This document shows positions 36,871 to 45,284 of a stretch of 64,000 bases of DNA, in pieces. The notes beneath the pieces are model-generated. The model saw nothing but the letters and a program-made list of their open reading frames with translations. It had not been told where the DNA came from and ran no database searches. Positions within the stretch are counted from its first letter, which is position 1, and each line of letters begins with the position of its first letter. This DNA comes from Bartonella sp. M0177 (GTDB lineage: Bacteria > Pseudomonadota > Alphaproteobacteria > Rhizobiales > Rhizobiaceae). The position numbers and the translations under genes are program-made. The DNA lies in NCBI RefSeq assembly GCF_016102285.1, contig NZ_JACFOY010000001.1, positions 2,358,501 to 2,422,500 of the forward strand. The letters run 5' to 3'.

Positions 36871-37548
36871 ATGACCATAAAAGCCGGATTTTTTATTTTT
36901 GATGAAATGCAACTCCTGGATTTTGCCGCACCCTATGATGAATTTTGTTCAACTCCTGCAATAGAAGTTTCTCTCTTCAGTGAAACTTTGAAGCCGATTA
37001 CAACGACAAGCGGATTATCCTTTGCGCCCGATCATGACATCAGCACAATCCTTCCGCTTGATGTTCTGTGCATTCCCGGAGGAAATGGCGTCAATCAATT
37101 TCTCGATAACGAGCCGGTACTCGATTTTATCCGTAAAGAAGCAAATAACACCCGCTTTGTCACATCGGTTTGCACCGGTTCGCTCATACTGGGTGCAAGC
37201 GGCCTTCTTAAACGTCGCAAAGCCACAACCCATTGGAGCGCCATGGAATTTCTCTCGGTTTTCGGAGCAACTCCTGTTGAAGAACGTGTGGTTGTTGACG
37301 GTAATATTATAACGGCCGGCGGTATCACTGCAGGTATGGATTTCGGCTTGGTCATTATCGCAAAACTTCTTGGTCAGGAAACGGCCGAAAAAACGCAATT
37401 GCTCATGCAATATGATCCCGAACCGCCATTTGATTGTGGAACACCTGAGAAAGCCCCGAAGGCACTGGTAGAGCAACTTCAACAGCAAAATAGTACTGAC
37501 GAACGGAAAAAAATCATCCGGAAATGGCAAGAAAAACACGGCTCCTGA
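36871..37548 (+). CDS. DJ-1/PfpI family protein, isonitrile-hydratase-like
   Basis: Single-domain DJ-1/PfpI protein of 225 residues. The nucleophile elbow SVCTGSLIL places the cysteine at residue 101, and FDEMQLLDFAAPYDEF near the N-terminus contains the conserved Asp/Glu. The closest characterised relatives are isonitrile hydratase InhA and proteins encoded next to GlxA-type regulators. The AraC domain present in the neighbour is absent here; the two genes look like fused and unfused versions of the same fold. It is divergent from that regulator and ends at a strong terminator. Confidence 0.85.
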   Translation: MTIKAGFFIFDEMQLLDFAAPYDEFCSTPAIEVSLFSETLKPITTTSGLSFAPDHDISTILPLDVLCIPGGNGVNQFLDNEPVLDFIRKEANNTRFVTSVCTGSLILGASGLLKRRKATTHWSAMEFLSVFGATPVEERVVVDGNIITAGGITAGMDFGLVIIAKLLGQETAEKTQLLMQYDPEPPFDCGTPEKAPKALVEQLQQQNSTDERKKIIRKWQEKHGS

Positions 37549-37596
37549 TGAGCTGTTGCGCGTCTTGATTTTCAAAATGATAAAGTTTCTCAAAAA

Positions 37597-37620
37597 AAAT
37601 GCCGGTATAAACCGGCATTT
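37597..37620 (+). terminator. Terminator after the DJ-1/PfpI gene
   Basis: Ten-pair stem aaatgccggt/accggcattt with loop ataa, A-run before it. It may also work for the convergent transporter gene. Confidence 0.88.
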
Positions 37621-37662
37621 CAAGCTCAGTTGAAACTTTCCGCTGTTTTATAACAGATCGGA

Positions 37663-37687
37663 GAAACCATCGATAAATGATGGTTTC
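37663..37687 (-). terminator. Hairpin immediately after the DASS symporter gene
   Basis: Perfect nine-pair stem gaaaccatc/gatggtttc with a seven-base loop, directly following the minus-strand stop codon at 37694. The T-tract on the minus strand is weak, so termination efficiency is uncertain. Confidence 0.55.
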
Positions 37688-37693
37688 ATAGGC

Positions 37694-39199
37694 TTACCAA
37701 TAGCCCAATATTTTCCACCAGATTCCGCCAATAATTGCGAAGACCAGAAGATTGACGACGCTCATCACGAAGCCCACGCCCCACCAGCGGCCCAGAGTGA
37801 CATAACCCGAACCGAAGATGATCGGTGACGTACCGGTGGCATAATGGGTCAAGCACATCATGATTGCAGAGGCAGCAGCCATCAGCAACATGAACAGGTT
37901 AGTGTAATCAGCAGGAATGAGGTGAACGCCAACCATCAGGAAGGCCAACATCATGGCACTAATGTGAGCTGTCGTACTTGCAAATACATAGTGGGTATAC
38001 ATGAATGTCAGGATCAATATAGCCATCGCTGCCGGCCAGCTCATGCCACTTGATTCGATAGCCAAGCGCAGACCGTCAGAGAACCAGGCAATAACACCAA
38101 GCTTATTGAGCTGACCGGCCAGCATAACCAGTGCTCCGAACCAGATGAGCGTATCCCAAGCACTTTTTTCCTTGAGCACATCATCCCAGGTTAATGTTCC
38201 GCATAACAACAGAATAACCAGACCAACGAATGCGACTGCTGTCGGATCAACCGAAAAAGACGGTCCGAACAATGCTGCCGGAAGACCTGCCCACAACAAA
38301 AGCATAATAACGAATGTGAGCAACATAATGATTTCCGGGGCTTTGATTTTACCCAGTTTCTGCAATTCGTCATGAGCAAAAGTGACAGCATTCGGAGTGA
38401 TTTTAAGTTCTGGCGGAGAAATCAGATAAATGACAAACGGCATGAGCAACATGGCAACAATGCCCGGCACCAACATGCACAGTGCCCAGGTACTCCACGA
38501 AAGCGTGAAACCTTGATGGGTTGCTTCGGCAATATAATTCACAACCAGCGGATTCGGAGCTGTCGCTGTAATAAACATGGCCGAGCTGATCGGATTTGCG
38601 TGATAATTGACAAGTGCAAGATAAGTACCGACTTTGCCTTGCGTTCCTTTCTGGGGAACAGAATCATAGGCAAGGGCAATCGAGCGCATGATCGGGTGAA
38701 TAATACCACCGCAGCGTGCTGTGTTGCTGGGGGTAAAAGGCGCAAGCAATAATTCGCAAAGTGCGAGCCCGTATCCGATACCGATCGTCCGTTTACCGAG
38801 AAGACGGATGAAATAATAGCCAATTCGCGCGCCCAAACCTGTTTTAATCAGGCCGCGTGAAACAATGACCGAAATAACAATCAGCCAGATCAGTGCATTA
38901 TCCATGGAGCCGAGCGCATCGGCGACAGCTTTCGGTGATGTCGGTGATGTTACCTTGGACAACATGACCACTGCAATCGTGATCATCGACATAACACCAA
39001 GAGGCATAACTTTAAGAATAATTCCGAGAATCGCTGCCACAAAAATGGCTACAAAATGCCAGGCTTCGGCTGTTAGACCGGCCGGCTTCGGAGTCATATA
39101 TAAAGCCCAATAAATGAGCACACAAATAATACCAGGGATAATACGAAAAGGTACGTATTCCGATAGTTTCTGGTTTAGTTTGCTTAGGGATTGCATCAA
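37694..39199 (-). CDS. DASS-family (SLC13/CitT-like) anion symporter
   Basis: 501-residue membrane protein with about 12 hydrophobic segments. The divalent-anion:sodium symporter signature is present: LAPFTPSNTARCGGIIHPIM in the middle of the first half (with the SNT anion motif), and the C-terminal counterpart CLTHYATGTSPIIFGSGYV. Relatives carry citrate, tartrate, succinate, malate or 2-oxoglutarate; the exact substrate cannot be fixed from sequence. It stands alone with a downstream hairpin and is the last gene before the accessory patch at 39.3-41.3 kb. Confidence 0.9.
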   Translation of the reverse strand: MMQSLSKLNQKLSEYVPFRIIPGIICVLIYWALYMTPKPAGLTAEAWHFVAIFVAAILGIILKVMPLGVMSMITIAVVMLSKVTSPTSPKAVADALGSMDNALIWLIVISVIVSRGLIKTGLGARIGYYFIRLLGKRTIGIGYGLALCELLLAPFTPSNTARCGGIIHPIMRSIALAYDSVPQKGTQGKVGTYLALVNYHANPISSAMFITATAPNPLVVNYIAEATHQGFTLSWSTWALCMLVPGIVAMLLMPFVIYLISPPELKITPNAVTFAHDELQKLGKIKAPEIIMLLTFVIMLLLWAGLPAALFGPSFSVDPTAVAFVGLVILLLCGTLTWDDVLKEKSAWDTLIWFGALVMLAGQLNKLGVIAWFSDGLRLAIESSGMSWPAAMAILILTFMYTHYVFASTTAHISAMMLAFLMVGVHLIPADYTNLFMLLMAAASAIMMCLTHYATGTSPIIFGSGYVTLGRWWGVGFVMSVVNLLVFAIIGGIWWKILGYW

Positions 39200-39306
39200 T
39201 ATAATCCTTTGTGAAGGCTTCTCCAGTAAGGGTGTTATATAGAAGGTTTCAGTTTATAGACCAGTCAAAAGCACTCTCACTGCCATGAAACGGCCACTTC
39301 TTCATA

Positions 39307-39864
39307 TCACTTCGAGTAAAACTGGCAAGAATATGATATCCCCCGCCACATTATCCAAGTTTGAAACGAAAAAGGATGAAATTTCATATTGATAGAAATA
39401 GCGTTGTCCGAGATTTTCGCTTGAATAAAGCTTTTTTCGCCGTTTTTCATATAACCGACAAACTTGGTTTCCGCTTTATAGGCAATTTCGTGCTTCAAGA
39501 ATTCCTCTCGCACATTGTCCTTTAGACCGGAAATCTCTTTTCGGAAGGCCCCGAACAATTCTCATATAATGCCATTTTGTATAAACACCTGATCGGCAAG
39601 TTTTTTCGCCCGCACTATAATTGTTTTTTCTGTCCATTCTTAAAGTTCACCAAGCCGTCTATTAAAAAGAGGTGTTTCAAAAAAATCTGCTTCGCATAGT
39701 GCCTTTGTCTTCAAATGAACGGTTGCCATATTCAAAATCATATCCGGTTCGTGTCAAATTACCGGCAGCGTGTAACTATTTTTCCCGAATGCAATGCTGA
39801 TAGTTGCCAAGCAATCTTGACCGGTCTTTCGGCAACGTCGTTATCAGTATGTCGTGACTGGAGA
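39307..39864 (-). pseudogene. Remnant of a GmrSD-type restriction gene (DUF1524-DUF5655 C-terminus)
   Basis: The minus strand still encodes recognisable pieces in order: EK-(stop)-LHAAGNLTRTGYDFEYGN, matching the GNLTLTGYN block that closes the DUF1524 nuclease domain; SFEDKGTMRSRFF; NRRLGEL-(stop)-EWTEKTIIVRAKKLADQVF; then ELFGAFRKEISGL and EIAYKAETKFVGY, matching the DUF5655 domain often fused behind it. It is broken by a TAG (39776-39778), a frame change at a seven-base A run (39679-39685), a TAA (39640-39642) and a TGA (39562-39564), and lacks the whole DUF262 N-terminal part. Intact relatives are type IV modification-dependent restriction enzymes. An open stretch of 84 codons (39307-39558) survives but is only the tail. 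Confidence 0.75.
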
Positions 39865-40016
39865 CAAAGAAAAACAGAAGATCATTTTAAACAGAAGGGG
39901 AAAACTTCGATAAAAGTTCGGGTAAAAAATTTCTTTGAGCTTAGTCACCCCATCTTAAAAATATGTGCAGAATTTAAGGCTCTCCGATCATTCTGACAAA
40001 ACGAAGAGCACAAGCC

Positions 40017-40721
40017 TCAATTTTCAACTTTTTTGATAATTTTATCCATATCTGCAATTTTCAGATCATGGTCGAGATAGGCTTTCTTGTCTGATAGCTT
40101 GATATCCAACCCGTATTTTACCTCGTAAGACAAAGTGCCGTGGGCGATTGAAAAATCAATGACATGGCCACCCGATTTCTTGCTTTTATCAATGAAATGA
40201 AGATGAAAACCGGCAACCGAGATATTCTGGAAGAATTCAGGAGTCCAGAATCCGATAAGTTCTCCTTCGACATTCTCGACATCTTCTATAATTTGATGTT
40301 CCGCCACTTCCAAAGCATTCTTGAAACTTTGGTGAAGTTCCCTTGGCCTTCTCACTTTCAAATGGTCGAATTTGCCTTCCAATTTCAGCGCAAGAAACAC
40401 ATTGTCGAATTTCAGATGTTTCGACAATTCCTCATAGAGAGTTGATTTTGAAACATGTGAAATTGCAAAACTCGCCTCGGGAGCAAATGTTGTAATCTGC
40501 GCGAAAGGCATTTTTTCGGTGTCATCCATTATTCGTAACGGTTTGTTACCTTTGGCGTCCCAAAAATGGCAACAATCAATAATGACTTCTCCGGTCAGAC
40601 CTTCCGAACAACCCAAACCGAAATTACCGTGCTTTTTTATCTCCGATATGGGAAATAAACCTTCAAAAACACCTCCCATGAGGGCATTCACGCCTGAAAA
40701 CTGGGTAATTTTTTTGGTCAT
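40017..40721 (-). CDS. budA: Alpha-acetolactate decarboxylase
   Basis: Converts acetolactate to acetoin, diverting pyruvate into the neutral butanediol branch. The 234 residues match the AlsD/BudA family: QFSGVNALMGGVFEGLFP at the start, KHGNFGLGCSEGLTGEVIIDC, MPFAQITTF, and the metal-binding histidines in GFHLHFIDKSKKSGGH (His173, His175, His186 by my count). An AGGA site lies nine bases before the ATG at 40721. There is no acetolactate synthase or butanediol dehydrogenase beside it. Its neighbours are a decayed restriction gene and a tRNA, so acquisition by transfer is plausible. Confidence 0.92.
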   Translation of the reverse strand: MTKKITQFSGVNALMGGVFEGLFPISEIKKHGNFGLGCSEGLTGEVIIDCCHFWDAKGNKPLRIMDDTEKMPFAQITTFAPEASFAISHVSKSTLYEELSKHLKFDNVFLALKLEGKFDHLKVRRPRELHQSFKNALEVAEHQIIEDVENVEGELIGFWTPEFFQNISVAGFHLHFIDKSKKSGGHVIDFSIAHGTLSYEVKYGLDIKLSDKKAYLDHDLKIADMDKIIKKVEN

Positions 40722-41265
40722 TATGTATTTTCCTATTTGATGACAGCATAACACATGGCAATTTTCGTCTTTTGAAACGAACTATGTTGTAGATAGCCAT
40801 AACTTGTAAAAGTTCAATAACAGGTTGTGTCAATGGTTATAACAATTGGGAAAATGAAAACCGGTAGTTCCAAAAGAATTCCCGATTTTTCCGATCGAAT
40901 TTATTTATCATATTAAATTTATTTACTTCAAGTCTCCGACCCGACTTCGATCCGATCTACCCGAACACCAAATACATGTAAAAATATTCTATAATTTGAA
41001 AAACGACGATATGAACAAAGCAAAGCTTAATTCGTCTATTTGGATTAAGTCGGATGATAGATGCTCCATTTAAGGACAATCATAATCAAGGAACATCGCC
41101 TAAGCATTTACCGCTCCTTCACAGACAGAAAGAAGACGAATGCGTGGCATGAAAATACAAAGAAACAAAACAAACGAAAATAAGCACGGCTCGCAGCACA
41201 ATGGCTAGGAGGTCGCTAAAAAACCAGCGACAATAAAATTTTCACAATCATGATTGGGGAAAAAT
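40722..41265. other. Gene-free interval between budA and tRNA-Gly
   Basis: About 540 AT-rich bases with no supported ORF. A small hairpin gtcgct/agcgac lies at 41212-41231. A short ORF starting MRGMKIQRNK (from 41140, 22 codons) has no recognisable features. I looked for a direct repeat of the tRNA 3' end here and saw none. Confidence 0.35.
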
Positions 41266-41340
41266 TGGAGCGGGCGATGGGATTCGAACCCACGACCCCA
41301 ACCTTGGCAAGGTTGTGCTCTACCCCTGAGCTACACCCGC
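41266..41340 (-). tRNA. tRNA-Gly (anticodon GCC)
   Basis: Full cloverleaf on the minus strand: acceptor GCGGGTG pairs with CGCCCGC, D-arm GCTCAGGGGTAGAGC, anticodon arm CAACC-TTGCCAA-GGTTG with anticodon GCC, T-arm GTGGGTTCGAATCCCAT, discriminator T, and encoded CCA at 41268-41266. The 3' end faces the budA/restriction-remnant patch. Confidence 0.97.
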
Positions 41341-41521
41341 TCACAAACCGGAAGCGCTTCGCTTCGGTCGTGCCTATATGGCCCAACCTTGCGACGATTG
41401 CAACATAAAAAATAAAATTCTTTCAATATTCGTTTTTCATGCTTTAAAAATCGTTGAAAATGTTGATTTCCGGCCAAGGCTCCAATAAAGCTTTTAAGAG
41501 GTTTTAGAGGGAGAAGTGATT

Positions 41522-42481
41522 ATGCGACGTTTGGTTCTGGCAGCCGCAGCAATTTTGGCATTGGGAAATTTTTCGTTTGCAGCCGATAAAGTGAAAGTCG
41601 ATATTACGCAGATTGTTGCCCATCCGGCTTTAGATGCCGTGCGCAAAGGCGTAGAGGATGTCCTTGCAAAAGAGGGCTACAAGAATGGCGAGAATCTTAT
41701 TCTCAACTTCCAGTCGGCGCAGGGAAACATTTCCACAGCAACGCAGATTGCCCGCCAATTTGTCGGTGACAAGCCGGATGTAATCGTTTCCATTGCAACG
41801 CCTTCGGCACAGACCATGCTTGCAGCAACCAAAAACATACCTATTGTTTTTTCGGCTGTTTCAGACCCTGTAGAAGCAAAACTCGTACCGGATATGAAGA
41901 AACCCGGTGGAAATATTACCGGCGTATCCGACCGCTCGCCGGTTGAAGAACATATAAAGCTCTTGAAAGAAATCAAACCTGATCTGAAAAAGCTCGGCTA
42001 TCTTTATAATGCTGCCGAAGCCAATTCGGTTTCGACCTTGAATGTTTTGAAAAAGCTCGCAGAAAAAGAAGGAATCGAGGTTATTCCCTCTGCTGCACCG
42101 AAATCATCCGACGTACAGGCAGCAACCCGCGCCCTTATTGGCAAGGTGGATATGATTTATGTACCGACAGACAATACAATTATCTCGGTGCTTGAAGGTG
42201 CAACGAAAGTAGCAGCCGAATCAAAAACACCGCTTTTTACGGCTGATCCGAGTTCGATCGGGCATGGTGCCTTTGCAGCCCAGGGAATCGATTATTATGA
42301 TTCGGGGCTTGAGACCGGCAAACTCGTTGTCCGTATTTTAAAAGGTGAAAAGCCCGCAGACATCGCTGTTGTCACACCGGAAGGGAAAAATGTGGCGGTT
42401 GACCTTCAAGCTGCGGAAAAAATGGGAATTACGATTCCCCAACCGGTCCTTGATCGGGCGGCAAAAATTATCAATAAATAA
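41522..42481 (+). CDS. ABC importer substrate-binding protein (TrpX/ABC_sub_bind family)
   Basis: Periplasmic binding protein of about 319 residues with a cleavable signal peptide (RRLVLAAAAILALGNFSFA). The mature part begins VKVDITQIVAHPALDAVRKG and has the two-lobed LacI-like fold typical of PF04392 proteins (DVIVSIATPSAQTMLAATKNIPIVFSAVSDP segment). Characterised relatives bind tryptophan/tyrosine, but other ligands are possible. GAGGGAGAAG precedes; the ATG at 41522 is preferred over the GTG at 41516. First of three importer genes. Confidence 0.87.
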   Translation: MRRLVLAAAAILALGNFSFAADKVKVDITQIVAHPALDAVRKGVEDVLAKEGYKNGENLILNFQSAQGNISTATQIARQFVGDKPDVIVSIATPSAQTMLAATKNIPIVFSAVSDPVEAKLVPDMKKPGGNITGVSDRSPVEEHIKLLKEIKPDLKKLGYLYNAAEANSVSTLNVLKKLAEKEGIEVIPSAAPKSSDVQAATRALIGKVDMIYVPTDNTIISVLEGATKVAAESKTPLFTADPSSIGHGAFAAQGIDYYDSGLETGKLVVRILKGEKPADIAVVTPEGKNVAVDLQAAEKMGITIPQPVLDRAAKIINK

Positions 42482-42540
42482 GGTATCCTGACGGTGGAAT
42501 TTTTCGATACTGACCTAATTGCAAGCGGGGCAATTGCCTC

Positions 42541-43437
42541 ATGAGTATGTTTGCCTTTACCGGTGCTGTCGAGCTCGGGCTTGTTTATGCATTTGTCGCT
42601 ATCGGAGTCTATTTATCGTTCAGGATTCTCGATTTTCCGGATTTGACGGTGGACGGTTCGTTTCTGTTAGGCTCGACCGTCTGCGGTGTTATGATTCTAT
42701 GCGGTTTCAATCCGTGGTTTGGCATGTTTTCGGCTTTGATTGCAGGAATGATTGCCGGACTTGTTACCGCACTTTTGAATTTGAAATTCGGCATTCTGAA
42801 CCTCCTTGCATCCATTTTGACAATGTCGGCGCTCTACACCATCAATCTTCGCATTATGGGAATTATGGGGGTATCGAATGTCAATCTGGGGTTGGCTGAT
42901 ACTGCCCTCACTCCGTTTTATAATCTGTTCGGATTGCCGGATATGATTATCCGCCCGCTTTTCGTCGGTATTCTCGTTATCATTGTTGCTTTTCTCGTCT
43001 GGCGTTTTCTGGAAAGTGAAATCGGCCTTGCCATGCGGGCAACCGGAACGAATCAGCGTATGGCGAAAGCTCAGGGAATCAAAACCGCGCTTCTCATCTA
43101 TGCCGGTATGGGATTATCAAATGGTCTGGTTGCTCTTGGCGGATCGCTTTATATCCAGACCGCCATTGCGACCGATATTACGGGAGGTGCCGGAACCATT
43201 GTGTTCGGGCTTGCTGCCGTTATTATCGGCGAGACATTGTTCAGAACCCGAAATCTTTTACTGATTATCATAAGCTGCATTGTCGGTTCTGTCCTTTATC
43301 GTGTTGCTGTGCAATTCGCATTTGAAGGCAGTAGTCTTGGCATTGATACATCGACAGACTTGCAGCTTATTACCGCTTTGATTGTGGTATTGACTCTTGT
43401 TTTGCCGCATTATCTGGGGGCAAAAAAGCATGATTGA
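42541..43437 (+). CDS. ABC importer permease (branched-chain/TrpY type)
   Basis: 298-residue inner-membrane permease of the BPD_transp_2 family with eight to ten hydrophobic segments and the coupling-loop sequence ESEIGLAMRATGTNQRMAKAQGI (about 160-182). It follows the binding-protein gene by 59 bases and overlaps the ATPase gene by eight. The set matches the compact TrpXYZ-like importers that use one permease and one ATPase. Confidence 0.88.
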   Translation: MSMFAFTGAVELGLVYAFVAIGVYLSFRILDFPDLTVDGSFLLGSTVCGVMILCGFNPWFGMFSALIAGMIAGLVTALLNLKFGILNLLASILTMSALYTINLRIMGIMGVSNVNLGLADTALTPFYNLFGLPDMIIRPLFVGILVIIVAFLVWRFLESEIGLAMRATGTNQRMAKAQGIKTALLIYAGMGLSNGLVALGGSLYIQTAIATDITGGAGTIVFGLAAVIIGETLFRTRNLLLIIISCIVGSVLYRVAVQFAFEGSSLGIDTSTDLQLITALIVVLTLVLPHYLGAKKHD

Positions 43438-44224
43438 ACTGCAACATATCGGCGTAACATTCAAAGCCGGAACCCCATTGGAAAAACAGGCGCTTATTGA
43501 TCTAAACCTAAAAATTGAGCGTGGCAGCTTTGTAACCATTATCGGCTCGAATGGTGCTGGCAAATCGACCATGCTTGGGGTTCTCGCCGGAGATATTTTG
43601 CCCAATGAAGGTAAAGTCATTATCAACAATATTGATGTTTCGAGAAAATCGACAGCAGAACGGGCGGGTATGATCGCACGGGTTTTTCAGGATCCGTTAG
43701 CGGGAAGCTGCGGGTCACTCACCATTGAAGAAAATCTCGCTCTTGCCGCCCGTCGCGGGAAAAGGCGGGGGTTGCGATCAGCTTTGACCAAAGAAAACCG
43801 CGAAATATTCCGCGCCCGCATTGCCGCTCTCGGTCTTGGCCTTGAAGACCGTATCCAGAACCGGATGGACAGTCTTTCGGGCGGGCAACGTCAGGCTTTG
43901 GCTTTGATTATGGCCACCCTGTCGGATGCCGATGTTTTGCTGCTTGACGAACATACGGCCGCACTTGATCCGGGAATGGCCGAATTTGTCATGAAACTGA
44001 CTGAAAAAGTTATCAAGGAAAACAATCTGACCACTTTGATGGTTACCCACTCTATGCGGCAGGCACTTGATTATGGTGATCGTACCTTTATGCTGCATGG
44101 TGGAAAGGTGATACTTGATGTACACGAAGAAGAACGTAAAGGTCTTGATGTGAGCGACCTTGTCGGCATGTTCCAGAAGGTCAGAGGTGAAGCGCTCGAC
44201 GATGACAAGCTGCTGATGGATTAA
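43430..44224 (+). CDS. ABC importer ATPase
   Basis: 264-residue ABC ATPase. Walker A GSNGAGKST (about 37-45), Q-loop VFQDPLAGSCGSLTI, signature LSGGQRQALALIMATL (about 147-162), Walker B VLLLDEHTAALDP (about 167-179), where the usual DEP is DEH, as in other TrpZ-like ATPases. The ATG at 43430 sits within the permease stop region, indicating coupling. It is followed by holA after a single base. Confidence 0.9.
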   Translation: MIELQHIGVTFKAGTPLEKQALIDLNLKIERGSFVTIIGSNGAGKSTMLGVLAGDILPNEGKVIINNIDVSRKSTAERAGMIARVFQDPLAGSCGSLTIEENLALAARRGKRRGLRSALTKENREIFRARIAALGLGLEDRIQNRMDSLSGGQRQALALIMATLSDADVLLLDEHTAALDPGMAEFVMKLTEKVIKENNLTTLMVTHSMRQALDYGDRTFMLHGGKVILDVHEEERKGLDVSDLVGMFQKVRGEALDDDKLLMD

Positions 44225-44225
44225 C

Positions 44226-45263
44226 ATGGCGCAGAAAAAAGCACATGAGGTCGACGGTTTTCTTTCACGTTTACAAGTGCAATACCCCATTGTTCTGATT
44301 TACGGTCCCGACAAGGGGCTCGTTTCCGAACGGGCGTCGAAATTTGCCAAGCTCACCGGTGTCAAACTTGATGACCCGTTTTCCAATATCAGGCTTGAAG
44401 CGGCCGATCTTGAACGTGACCCGACGCGCCTTCTTGACGAAGCCCATACTGTTTCGCTGTTTGGCGGAAAACGGCTTATCTCGATAAAAAACGCCGGCAA
44501 TGGACGAAATCTCACCGAAGTCGTCAAAAAACTTGCAAAAACCGGCCTTGAAAATGTCTATCTGATGATAGAGGCCGGAGACCTTAAAAAAGGTGCGGGC
44601 TTACGTTCGGCTGTGGAAACTGCAGCATCAGCCATGGCACTTCCCTGTTATGCCGACGATGCACGCTCGCTTGAAGGGCTGATTGATCAGGTTCTTGGTG
44701 AATATCACCTTGCCATTTCGCTTGAAGCAAGAAAATGGCTCAAAGAGAGTCTGGGAGGAGACCGGCTTATTTCGCGCAGTGAATTGGACAAGCTTTGCCT
44801 TTATGCGATGGGCAAAGACGAGATTACTCTTGATGATGTAAAAGCTGCTGTGAGTGATGTAAGCGGCCTTACTTATGATGAAATTATTGATGCTGTGCTC
44901 ATTGGTGATCTTGTCGGCTTCAACAACCGTTTCGACCGACAGGTTGCAACCGGCAATGCGCTTTTTTTAATATTAAGCGCTGCCGAGCGACAATTCCAAC
45001 AATTGCAACTTTTGCGCCAGCAAGTGGAAGTCGAGGGGAAAACGCCCTCCTCGGCCATTTCTTCGGCGCGTCCGCCTATTTTCTTTCGCCGGCAAAAAGT
45101 TATGGAACAGGCACTCACCCGTTGGACATTGAAGCGGATTGCGGAAGCGATGGAACGGCTACAAAAAGCTGTTCTTGAAAGCAGAGAAAATACGGCCCTT
45201 GCCGAACCGATTATCCGGCAGGCACTTCTGGCGCTTGCTGTTCAATCAAGGCGCCAGAACTAA
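44226..45263 (+). CDS. holA: DNA polymerase III delta subunit HolA
   Basis: 345-residue clamp-loader delta subunit, which opens the beta clamp on DNA. The N-terminal region has YPIVLIYGPDKGLVSERASKFAK (degenerate P-loop area) and the DPFSNIRLEAADL block; the centre shows ISRSELDKLCLYAMGK and the C-terminal part the collar domain with LSAAERQFQQLQLLRQQV. In related genomes holA follows leuS/lptE; here it follows an ABC importer, so the local order has been rearranged. Confidence 0.88.
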   Translation: MAQKKAHEVDGFLSRLQVQYPIVLIYGPDKGLVSERASKFAKLTGVKLDDPFSNIRLEAADLERDPTRLLDEAHTVSLFGGKRLISIKNAGNGRNLTEVVKKLAKTGLENVYLMIEAGDLKKGAGLRSAVETAASAMALPCYADDARSLEGLIDQVLGEYHLAISLEARKWLKESLGGDRLISRSELDKLCLYAMGKDEITLDDVKAAVSDVSGLTYDEIIDAVLIGDLVGFNNRFDRQVATGNALFLILSAAERQFQQLQLLRQQVEVEGKTPSSAISSARPPIFFRRQKVMEQALTRWTLKRIAEAMERLQKAVLESRENTALAEPIIRQALLALAVQSRRQN

Positions 45264-45284
45264 ACCCCATTTTAAACAGTGATC

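Noticed and set aside
40722..41265. att site duplicating the tRNA-Gly 3' end
   Set aside because: No copy of the last ~20 tRNA bases was visible in the adjacent gap or near the transporter gene.
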